From Pseudoxanthomonas sp. (GTDB lineage: Bacteria; Pseudomonadota; Gammaproteobacteria; Xanthomonadales; Xanthomonadaceae), in assembly GCA_026785795.1 (NCBI GenBank), contig JAJAZJ010000010.1, forward strand, positions 1 through 6,248: DNA of 6,248 bases, written 5' to 3'. Below the pieces are notes generated by a model. The model did not search any database. It saw only the letters and a list, made by a program, of their open reading frames with translations, and was not told the DNA's origin. Made by a program: the position numbers and the translations under genes. Of this stretch, positions 1 to 5,277 are shown one piece after another. Within the stretch, counting starts at the first letter, position 1. Each line of letters starts with the position of its first letter.

Positions 1-24
1 GATTAAGGGTCAGCGTACATTTTT

Positions 25-55
25 GGGACGTGCCGGCCACGCCTTGGCGCGTCCC
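25..55. repeat. inverted repeat (hairpin) near the left edge
   Basis: Positions 25-34 (GGGACGTGCC) pair with 46-55 (GGCGCGTCCC) over ten bases with one T-G wobble, and the loop holds a further GGC/GCC mini-stem. A run of five T lies just left of the stem on the plus strand, so the minus-strand copy is followed by A, not U; this is not a canonical intrinsic terminator in either direction. It may be part of an intergenic palindromic repeat that continues beyond the window. Function unknown. Confidence 0.4.
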
Positions 56-88
56 TAAGTCCACCGCCGCCACTGCGCTTCACAATAG

Positions 89-140
89 AGAGGGGGCGCG
101 AAAACATCCACTCGAACCGGATATTCCCGCCGCCCCCTCT
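89..140 (-). terminator. possible 3'-end hairpin after the M16 peptidase gene
   Basis: A perfect ten-base inverted repeat, AGAGGGGGCG at 89-98 and CGCCCCCTCT at 131-140, lies 11 bases past the stop codon of the M16 peptidase gene. The 32-base spacer has its own ATCC/GGAT pairing, so a long imperfect hairpin could form in the mRNA. No U-tract follows on the minus strand, so it is a weak terminator candidate; it could instead protect the 3' end from exonucleases or be incidental in GC-rich DNA. Confidence 0.3.
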
Positions 141-150
141 GCTTCACCCC

Positions 151-2946
151 CTAATTCGCCACCCGCACTTCCACCGGCAGCCCCAACCCCTCCAGCTGCG
201 GCTTCACCGTAGCCGCATCCCCCACCACCACCCACACCAGCTCACCATCCTTCACGATGCGCCGCGCCGCCGCGTCCATGTCCGCCACCGACAGCGCCTC
301 ATAGCGCGGCCCCAGCGTCTCCCAATAATCATCGGCGCGCCCGACCAGCGCATTCGTGCGCAGCGCGTTCAGCACACTGGCCGATGTCTCGAACCCGCCC
401 GGCAGCGAACGCACGTTGCCATTGATGGTGCGCTCGCGCTCCGCCGCGGTCACCCCCTTGTCGCCCAGGAACCCGCGGTACTGGTCCATCAGCACCTGGA
501 TCGACTCCCCGGTGCGGTTGGCCTGCACCGGCGCATTGATCACGTACGGCGAGCGCTGCTCCGCCAGCGTCGCGCGCCCGTTCAACCCGTACGACCAGCC
601 CCGCGTCTCGCGGATATCCTGGTTGATGCGCGACAGGAAGCCGTTGCCGATCACCTCGTTGGCCGCGTTGAAGGCCACCAGATCGTCGCGGCCGCTGACC
701 GGCAGCACCACCGCGCCCAGGATCAGCGACTGCGGCGACTGCGGGCGGTCGATCAGCACGATGCGCGGCTTGGGCGCGGCCACCGGTGCGCTGAAATCCT
801 TCTGGCCCTTGGCCACAGCCGGCGTGCTCCAGCCGCCCAGGCGTTCTTCCAGCAACGTCTGCACCTCGGCGAGCGGCCGATCGGAGACCACGAAGATGCG
901 CGCGTTGTCCGGGCGGATCCAGGCCTGGTGGAACGCGGCCAGGTCAGCGCGCGACAGCGCCTTCACCGCGTCCGCATTGCCCAGTCCGGAGAACGGCCGG
1001 CCATAAGGATGCGCCGACCCGTACAGCAGGCCGGGCAGGGCGCGGCTGCCGATGCCGTTGGGGGAGGTCTGCTCCTGCGCGATCGCGGCCAGCTGCTGGT
1101 TGCGCACGCGCTCCAGGTCTTCGGGCTTGAAGCCCGGGTTGCGCACCACGTCCGCCAGCAGCTCCAGGCCCGGCGCCAGGTTGGGGCTGACCACGCCCAG
1201 CAACACCACGGTGCGATCCAGGCCGGCCTGCGCGGTCAGGGTGGCACCCAGGCGTTCCTTGTCCTCGGCGATCCGCACGGCATCGCGCGTGGCCGTGCCC
1301 TGGTCCAGCAGCGACAGCATCAGCCGCTGCGTGCCCAGCGCAGCGGCAGGATCGGCGGCGATGCCGGCGTCGAACTCCACCGCCACCTGGGTCAGCGGCA
1401 CCGTGCCCGAACGCGCATACACCACTTCCACGCCGTTGCCCAGGCGCGCGCGCTCGACGCTGGGGAAGTCCAGCGGGCTCATCTTGCCCACGCCAGGCAT
1501 CGGCGCGCGCGGGGTGATCACCAGCGGCGCGGCCGGCGTGGGCGGCGGCCGAGTGGCGGCGGCTTCGGCATACGGCTCACGCTCGCCGGGGGCAACGGTG
1601 ATGGCCAGCACCGGCCGCGTCAGCCAGCGGCCCATCGCCGCGCGCACCGAGCCCGGCGTTGCCTTTCCGTAGGCCGCCAGGGTGCTGCGGTAGTGGCCGG
1701 GATCGTCCGCGTACAGCGCGCCTTCGGCCAGCACCACCGCCTTGCCGGTGAAGCCACCGGTGGGCTCCAGCTCGCGTATCTGCTCGGCCATGCGCGTGGC
1801 GCTGACGCGGGCCACTTCGTCTGCGCTGGGGCCCTGGGCAACGAAGTCGGCGATCAACTGATCCAGCGCCGCGGAGACCGCGGCCACGTCCTGGCCCGGT
1901 TTCACGTCCACGCTGATTTCGAACATGCCCATGCGCTGGAACGGCTGGTAGTAGGCCGTCACCGCGACCGCGCTCTCGTCGCCCCGCACCAGCGCGCTGT
2001 CCAGCCGCGAGCTGTTCAGCCCGCCCAGCACGCTGGCGGCGATGTCCAGGTCGACCGCGGCGTCATCCAGCAGGCCGGGCACGATCCAGGTGCGGTACAG
2101 GCGCGTATTCGACACGCGATCGTGCAGGGTGCGGTCTACGCGCGCGGCCAGCGTGGGCACCTCGGCCGCGGCCGGGGTGTTCACCGGGCCGCGCGGAATG
2201 TGGCCAAAGTATTTCTGCACCAGGGTGCGTGCAGTGGCGGTGTCGATGTCGCCGGCCAGCACCAGCACCGCGTTGTTGGGACCGTACTTGTCGTGGTGCC
2301 ATTGGCGCAGGTCTTCCAGGCTGGCCGAATCCAGGGCGGCCATCGAGCCGATGGTGGAATGGCGATAGGGGTGGCCTTCCGGGAACAGTGCCTCCAGCTG
2401 CGCGTACTCGACCAGGCCGTAGGGCTGGTTGTCGCCCTGGCGCTTTTCGTTCTGGACCACGCCGCGCTGGTTGTCCAGGCGCTCCTGGTTCAGCGCGCCC
2501 AGCAGGTGGCCCATGCGGTCGCTTTCCATGTACAGCGCCTGCTCCAGCGCCGAGGTGGGCACGGTCTGGAAGAAATTGGTGCGGTCGAACCAGGTGGTGC
2601 CGTTCCAGTCGGTGGCGCCGATGTCGCGCAGCGGCACCATCAGCCCACCGGGCAGGTTCTCGGTGGGGTTGAACAGGCCGATGTGTTCGAACAGATGGGC
2701 AAAGCCGGTCTTGCCCTTGGGCTCGTCCTTGCTGCCCACGTTGTACCAGGCCTGCACAGCCACCACCGGCGCCTTGCGGTCGGTGTGCACGACCACGCGC
2801 AGGCCGTTGTCCAGGGTGAAGGCTTCATACGGAATGTTGACACTGCGGGCCAGCTCCGCCGCGGCCACCGGTTTGGTCGACTCGGCGGCAAACGCGGCCG
2901 GCGCGATCGCCAGGCAGACGGCAACAAACAAGGCAGCGTGGCGCAT
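151..2946 (-). CDS. secreted two-domain M16 family zinc metallopeptidase
   Basis: This encodes a 931-residue pitrilysin/insulinase-clan (M16) peptidase, probably acting on peptides in the periplasm. Residues 1-20 form a Sec signal peptide ending in AFA before Ala21; Cys11 lacks a proper lipobox, so it is not a lipoprotein. The first half (about 35-455) carries the inverted zinc motif H84-L-F-E87-H88, with Glu87 as expected catalytic base and Glu167 (in NEKRQ) as third zinc ligand. A Pro/Ala-rich linker (about 455-490) leads to a second half (about 495-930). There the same fold position reads R541, L544 and S545 in place of His, Glu and His, so it is catalytically dead. It keeps the substrate-binding R-G-W-S-Y-G motif (782-787). 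Full length for the fused M16 type. The start was chosen because it gives the signal peptide and has GGGGA seven bases upstream; 51 further in-frame codons upstream run into repeat DNA. Natural substrate unknown. Confidence 0.93.
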   Translation of the reverse strand: MRHAALFVAVCLAIAPAAFAAESTKPVAAAELARSVNIPYEAFTLDNGLRVVVHTDRKAPVVAVQAWYNVGSKDEPKGKTGFAHLFEHIGLFNPTENLPGGLMVPLRDIGATDWNGTTWFDRTNFFQTVPTSALEQALYMESDRMGHLLGALNQERLDNQRGVVQNEKRQGDNQPYGLVEYAQLEALFPEGHPYRHSTIGSMAALDSASLEDLRQWHHDKYGPNNAVLVLAGDIDTATARTLVQKYFGHIPRGPVNTPAAAEVPTLAARVDRTLHDRVSNTRLYRTWIVPGLLDDAAVDLDIAASVLGGLNSSRLDSALVRGDESAVAVTAYYQPFQRMGMFEISVDVKPGQDVAAVSAALDQLIADFVAQGPSADEVARVSATRMAEQIRELEPTGGFTGKAVVLAEGALYADDPGHYRSTLAAYGKATPGSVRAAMGRWLTRPVLAITVAPGEREPYAEAAATRPPPTPAAPLVITPRAPMPGVGKMSPLDFPSVERARLGNGVEVVYARSGTVPLTQVAVEFDAGIAADPAAALGTQRLMLSLLDQGTATRDAVRIAEDKERLGATLTAQAGLDRTVVLLGVVSPNLAPGLELLADVVRNPGFKPEDLERVRNQQLAAIAQEQTSPNGIGSRALPGLLYGSAHPYGRPFSGLGNADAVKALSRADLAAFHQAWIRPDNARIFVVSDRPLAEVQTLLEERLGGWSTPAVAKGQKDFSAPVAAPKPRIVLIDRPQSPQSLILGAVVLPVSGRDDLVAFNAANEVIGNGFLSRINQDIRETRGWSYGLNGRATLAEQRSPYVINAPVQANRTGESIQVLMDQYRGFLGDKGVTAAERERTINGNVRSLPGGFETSASVLNALRTNALVGRADDYWETLGPRYEALSVADMDAAARRIVKDGELVWVVVGDAATVKPQLEGLGLPVEVRVAN

Positions 2947-2973
2947 GGACAGTCCCCGGCGGTGAGTGCGGTC

Positions 2974-2982
2974 ACCGTAGCA
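2974..2982 (-). promoter_or_regulatory. weak candidate -10 element for the M16 peptidase gene
   Basis: Read on the minus strand this is TGC-TACGGT, an extended -10-like hexamer about 28 bases before the start codon. No good -35 is found 17 bases further upstream. Offered only as the best visible candidate in the 2947-3057 spacer, which is otherwise featureless. Confidence 0.2.
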
Positions 2983-3057
2983 GAACCACCGCCGGCCAGC
3001 AGTGCCGGTTGTCATGGGAAGAATGGGGTGGCGCATCCGCCCCGTCGCACGACCATA

Positions 3058-3090
3058 GGGTGAGCTGCAGGGTGGGCTGCAGGGTGGGCT
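3058..3090. repeat. 12-base tandem repeat, 2.7 copies
   Basis: GGGTGAGCTGCA at 3058-3069 is followed by GGGTGGGCTGCA at 3070-3081 and a partial third unit, GGGTGGGCT, at 3082-3090. The third unit is also the left stem of the palindrome in element A. It therefore looks like local slippage duplication of the palindrome's first arm, and it has replaced the GTAG header seen in element B. Confidence 0.75.
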
Positions 3091-3162
3091 CAAGCCCACC
3101 GCTCTTCAACCCGCGTCAATGCGCACGGACGCATGGCAATGGTGGGCCGAGGCCCACCCTAC
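3082..3162. repeat. palindromic repeat pair, element A (GTAG-type REP doublet)
   Basis: Two hairpin units face each other. The left unit is GGTGGGCT/AGCCCACC (3083-3090 with 3093-3100). The right unit is GGTGGGCC/GGCCCACC (3141-3148 with 3151-3158), followed by CTAC at 3159-3162, that is GTAG on the minus strand. A small central stem GCGTC/GACGC (3113-3117 with 3128-3132) lies between. Palindromes headed by GTAG are the REP style known in Stenotrophomonas and Xanthomonas, moved by REP-associated tyrosine transposases (RAYTs); no RAYT gene is in this window. Element A lies 36 bases past the end of the DUF808 gene, so its hairpins could also mark that mRNA's 3' end. Bases 3082-3154 match 4231-4303 at 64 of 73 positions. 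Confidence 0.8.
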
Positions 3163-3197
3163 GTCCCCGTTGCTCCGTTCTGGCGCCCCGGCACGCG

Positions 3198-4163
3198 TCA
3201 GTTCGCGCGTTTCAACGACGGCAGCCGCTGCAGTATCGGGCCGATCACGTACTTGACCAGCAAGGACACCGCCGCGCCGATTGCGAGCCCCGCCAGTCCA
3301 GCCAGCGCTGCGGCAACGATCCAGGCGAGCAGGCCGCCGCCCCACGGCAGCATCGATCCTGCGGAGCCGCCGACCTGCTTGATCAAGTGCTCCGCCCCGC
3401 TGAGCCCGTACGCGGCCAGACCGTGCAGGATGATGCCGCCGCCGACCCACAGCATGGCCAGCGTGCCGATCAGGCTGAGCGCCGACAGCACCCACGGCAT
3501 CGCGCGCACCAGGCCGCGGCCGATCGCCGACCAGGGCGGGTGGCGACGGGCCAGCGCGACGCCGATGTCATCGGCTTTCACGATCAAGGCCACCGTGCCG
3601 TACACCGCGATCGTGATGCCCAGTCCGACGACCGCCAGCACGGTCGCCTTCTTGGCCAAGGACGCCGCTCCCACGGTCGACAGCGTGATCGCCATGATCT
3701 CAGCCGACAGGATGAAGTCGGTGCGGATCGCGCTGGCGATCTTCTGCCGTTCAAGCGCCGCGGCGTCGCCGGCCTGCGGGGCCTGGGCCGGCGCTGCGGG
3801 CGCGGCCGGCAAGATCAGCTCGCGCACCTTGCCGAAGCCTTCGTAGCAGAGGAACGCGCCGCCCAGAATGAGCAGCGGCATGATCGACCAGGGCGCCACG
3901 GTCGACAGCAACAGTGCGCCGGGCAGCAGGAACAGGAGCTTGTTGCGCGTGGATCCCCAGGCGATCTTGCCAATGATCGGAAGCTCGCGGTCGGCCGCAA
4001 AGCCGACCACGTAGCGCGGGGTGACGGCCGCGTCATCAATCACGATGCCGGCCGCCTTGCCGCCCGCCTTGGCCGACATCTTGACGACATCGTCCAGTGA
4101 GGCGGAAGCGATCTTGGCAATGGCTGCCACATCGTCAAGCAACGCTAGAAGCCCAGAGGCCAT
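3198..4163 (-). CDS. DUF808/YedI-family inner-membrane protein
   Basis: This 321-residue protein belongs to the DUF808 family (E. coli YedI). Shared hallmarks include the N-terminal SGLLALLDDVAAIAK, an RELP block (59-62), GGAFLCYEGF (101-110), IRTDFILSAEI (146-156) and GTLAMLWVGGGIILHG (233-248). Hydrophobic stretches suggest about six membrane segments, roughly 74-90, 92-107, 150-168, 172-196, 223-250 and 275-304. There is no cleavable signal, and an Ala/Pro/Gln-rich loop (119-136) separates the second and third segments. Length is close to the family norm. The biochemical function of the family is not established, so no activity is claimed. The ATG is preceded by AAGGAAA six bases upstream (minus strand), which fixes the start. 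It appears to be a single-gene unit: the M16 gene lies downstream in the same direction but 250 bases away across repeat element A. The gene is bracketed by two direct copies of that repeat. Confidence 0.92.
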   Translation of the reverse strand: MASGLLALLDDVAAIAKIASASLDDVVKMSAKAGGKAAGIVIDDAAVTPRYVVGFAADRELPIIGKIAWGSTRNKLLFLLPGALLLSTVAPWSIMPLLILGGAFLCYEGFGKVRELILPAAPAAPAQAPQAGDAAALERQKIASAIRTDFILSAEIMAITLSTVGAASLAKKATVLAVVGLGITIAVYGTVALIVKADDIGVALARRHPPWSAIGRGLVRAMPWVLSALSLIGTLAMLWVGGGIILHGLAAYGLSGAEHLIKQVGGSAGSMLPWGGGLLAWIVAAALAGLAGLAIGAAVSLLVKYVIGPILQRLPSLKRAN

Positions 4164-4227
4164 GAAGTTTCCTTAAACCAGTAAGAAAAAAAAGACATCT
4201 TTCGGGGCATACATATTTACAGGTCTC
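4164..4227 (-). promoter_or_regulatory. AT-rich leader and probable promoter zone of the DUF808 gene
   Basis: This 64-base strip between repeat element B and the DUF808 start codon is markedly more AT-rich than its surroundings. On the minus strand it reads TGTAAATATGTATG (4206-4219), then a weak five-bp stem AAAGA/TCTTT (4191-4202) running into eight T (4186-4193), then the AAGGAAA ribosome site. The TAAATA/TATGTA cluster is the likely -10 zone, but I cannot choose a hexamer pair. The small stem plus T-run resembles a minimal terminator or attenuator; the stem is too short to press the point. Confidence 0.3.
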
Positions 4228-4303
4228 GTAGGGTGGGCTCAAGCCCACCGCGTTTCGAGTTGCGTCCATCGGCACGGACGCATGGCAATGGTGGGCCGAG
4301 GCC
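4228..4303. repeat. palindromic repeat pair, element B (GTAG-type REP doublet)
   Basis: Second copy of the element-A structure in the same orientation. GTAG at 4228-4231 heads the stem GGTGGGCT/AGCCCACC (4232-4239 with 4242-4249). The central stem TGCGTCC/GGACGCA (4261-4267 with 4276-4282) is two pairs longer than in element A. The right unit begins normally, GGTGGGCC-GA-GGCC (4290-4303), but breaks off where element A continues CACCCTAC. It instead runs into GCGTAAGGCGGG, which starts a further repeat-like block. So B has an intact left unit and a truncated right unit. Confidence 0.8.
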
Positions 4304-4305
4304 GC

Positions 4306-4329
4306 GTAAGGCGGGTAATCACTCACCGC
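4306..4329. repeat. degenerate left-type REP unit
   Basis: GTAAGGCGGGT (4306-4316) followed by ACTCACCGC (4321-4329) has the layout of the GTAG-headed left unit in element B, with GTAA as header and several mismatches in the stem. It begins exactly where the right unit of B is cut off. Called only by resemblance to its neighbours. Confidence 0.4.
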
Positions 4330-4333
4330 TTTT

Positions 4334-4451
4334 GGAGGGCGGGTCTTGACCCACCGCGTATCGTTCGGAAGCCGCAACGCGTTACCCGGTAATGGTGGTC
4401 CGCGGCGTGCGGATTCTGGCTTTGCCCATGGCGGGTCAAGACCCGCCCTCC
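4334..4451. repeat. inverted pair of GGAG-headed palindromes flanking a 74-base core
   Basis: The left palindrome is GGAG followed by GGCGGGTC-TT-GACCCACC (4334-4355), with one stem mismatch. The right one, on the other strand, has the perfect stem GGCGGGTC/GACCCGCC (4430-4437 with 4440-4447) followed by CTCC (4448-4451). Together they form a REP doublet of a different sequence type from A and B, with header GGAG and stem GGCGGGTC. The 74-base core 4356-4429 shows a small hairpin TCCGC/GCGGA (4399-4413) and no coding signal. Confidence 0.65.
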
Positions 4452-4462
4452 GTTGGCTGACA

Positions 4463-4493
4463 CATGGCAATGCTGGGCCAAGGCCCACCCTGC
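4463..4493. repeat. orphan right-type REP unit
   Basis: The block CATGGCAATG (4463-4472) leads into GCTGGGCC-AA-GGCCCACC (4472-4489) and CTGC (4490-4493). It closely matches the right unit of elements A and B, including the preceding CATGGCAATG, with one stem change and CTGC where A has CTAC. It could be the displaced right unit of element B, separated from it by the GGAG palindrome pair. Confidence 0.6.
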
Positions 4494-4517
4494 GCACATG
4501 GAGCAACGGCTGTGTTC

Positions 4518-4551
4518 AAAAAAAGACCTGCATCTACGTAGATGCAGGTCT
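4518..4551 (-). terminator. strong intrinsic terminator of the FAS1 gene
   Basis: Positions 4524-4551 form a perfect 28-base palindrome with arms AGACCTGCATC and GATGCAGGTCT around TACGTA. On the minus strand it is followed at once by seven T (4518-4524, one base shared with the stem). It starts 57 bases past the fasciclin stop codon on the same strand. The plus strand has no T-run after the stem, so it should work in one direction only. Confidence 0.9.
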
Positions 4552-4608
4552 GTGTCAGGCGAAACTGCCGTGCGACCTTTAACCGTCACAGGTTCACGGC
4601 CTTCTTTT

Positions 4609-5175
4609 TCAGCCGGCCGGGATCAGAACCTTGTCGATCACGTGGATCACCCCGTTGCTGGTCTCGATGTCGGCCGTGGTCACGTTCGCATCGTTGATCT
4701 TGACCTTGCCTCCATCCGTGGTGATCTTCAGCTTGGGACCGCCGACGCTATCGGCTTCCGACAGCTTCACGACGTCGGAGGAGGTCACCTTGCCCGCAAC
4801 CACGTGGTAGGTCAGGATCGCGGCCAACTTGGCCTTGTTCTCGGGCTTGAGCAGGTCATCGACCGTGCCAGCCGGCAGGGCCTCAAACGCCGCGTCGGTC
4901 GGGGCAAACACGGTGAACGGGCCGGGACCCTTTAGGGTCTCGACCAGGTCGGCTGCACCCAGGGCGGCAGCGAGGGTCTTGAACTGGCCTGCGCCGACGG
5001 CGGTGTCAACGATATCTTTGGTGGACATTTTGGTTTCCTTGGTGGGGGTAGTGCTGGTGGTAGCGGCGGGCGTGCCGTGCGTGCCGCCGTGATGGCTGGC
5101 AAAAGTGGGAGAAGCGGCGCCGGCGAGCAGCGCGATAGCGACCGCGATCGACTTGGTCAAGGCTGGATGGTTCAC
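4609..5175 (-). CDS. secreted fasciclin (FAS1) domain protein
   Basis: A 188-residue exported protein with one FAS1 domain. Residues 1-26 look like a signal peptide (hydrophobic 9-24, cleavage after TFA). A His/Thr/Ser/Pro-rich hydrophilic linker follows (27-50). The FAS1 domain spans about 53-187 with the H1 box [11 protein letters not shown] (87-97), the Tyr-His motif YHVVAGKV (123-130) and the H2 box [12 protein letters not shown] (175-186). FAS1 domains mediate adhesion or protein contacts; in bacteria the precise role is usually unknown, and no enzyme activity is implied. The start is GTG, preceded by AGGAG seven bases upstream. A Met at residue 50 would drop the signal peptide and is therefore not preferred. 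The gene is monocistronic, ends at a clear terminator, and is divergent from the cobalamin-domain MerR regulator, which is its likely controller. Localisation is periplasmic or extracellular. Confidence 0.93.
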   Translation of the reverse strand: MNHPALTKSIAVAIALLAGAASPTFASHHGGTHGTPAATTSTTPTKETKMSTKDIVDTAVGAGQFKTLAAALGAADLVETLKGPGPFTVFAPTDAAFEALPAGTVDDLLKPENKAKLAAILTYHVVAGKVTSSDVVKLSEADSVGGPKLKITTDGGKVKINDANVTTADIETSNGVIHVIDKVLIPAG

Positions 5176-5277
5176 GAGTCACTCCTGTCTGGGGTTGTTC
5201 CGGGGGCAATAGGATGGACGCGGGGACGTCACGCAGGAGTGAAAAAAGAACTTGTACGAATGTTGTACATTTAAATC
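5176..5277. promoter_or_regulatory. divergent promoter/operator region between FAS1 and MerR genes
   Basis: All control signals for both genes must sit in these 102 bases or inside the genes. The right third (5243-5277) is AT-rich against a GC-rich background and holds the TTGTAC pair. A perfect nine-base inverted repeat, TCACTCCTG (5179-5187) and CAGGAGTGA (5234-5242), spans the middle; its left arm includes the fasciclin ribosome site. On the plus strand TACATT (5266-5271) is a plausible -10 box six bases before the MerR ATG. I find no convincing sigma-70 box pair for the fasciclin gene. Confidence 0.6.
5252..5268 (+). promoter_or_regulatory. putative MerR/CarH operator: TTGTAC direct repeat, 11-base period
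   Basis: TTGTAC occurs at 5252-5257 and again at 5263-5268, start to start exactly 11 bases, one helical turn. CarH of Thermus binds tandem repeats of about 11 bases, one DNA-binding domain per repeat, overlapping the promoter it represses (recalled from the family literature). The second hexamer overlaps the candidate -10 box of the MerR gene, so binding would repress the regulator itself and could also act on the fasciclin promoter. No clear third repeat is present. Confidence 0.5.

Noticed and set aside
30..212. A 60-codon Pro/Ala-rich open frame at the left edge
   Set aside because: Overlaps the end of the M16 gene, has no ribosome site or domain, and is low complexity.
2914..2946. Lipoprotein signal for the M16 peptidase (Cys at residue 11)
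   Set aside because: The residues before the Cys (VAV) do not fit a lipobox, which needs Gly, Ala or Ser at -1; AFA at 18-20 is a normal signal peptidase I site.
928..3063. A 711-codon open frame on the plus strand opposite the M16 peptidase gene
   Set aside because: Its His/Arg/Gln/Gly-rich product has no recognisable domain and it is wholly antisense to a clear M16 gene; GC-rich coding DNA commonly leaves this frame open.
2947..3099. A 51-codon in-frame upstream extension of the M16 peptidase
   Set aside because: It would bury the signal peptide inside the protein and its first codons are translated tandem-repeat DNA; the start at 2946 has a ribosome site and a proper signal peptide.
3009..4100. 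A 363-codon open frame on the plus strand opposite the DUF808 gene
   Set aside because: Low-complexity Arg/Gln/His-rich translation, antisense to a gene with strong family matches and a good ribosome site.
3058..4493. Possible CRISPR array
   Set aside because: The repeats are palindromic, few, unevenly spaced and separated by a gene; no spacers of uniform length and no cas genes.
4135..4506. A 123-codon minus-strand open frame across the repeat cluster
   Set aside because: It is built from the REP palindromes (peptides such as SAHHCHASV recur with each repeat copy) and overlaps the DUF808 start; a repeat-derived false gene.
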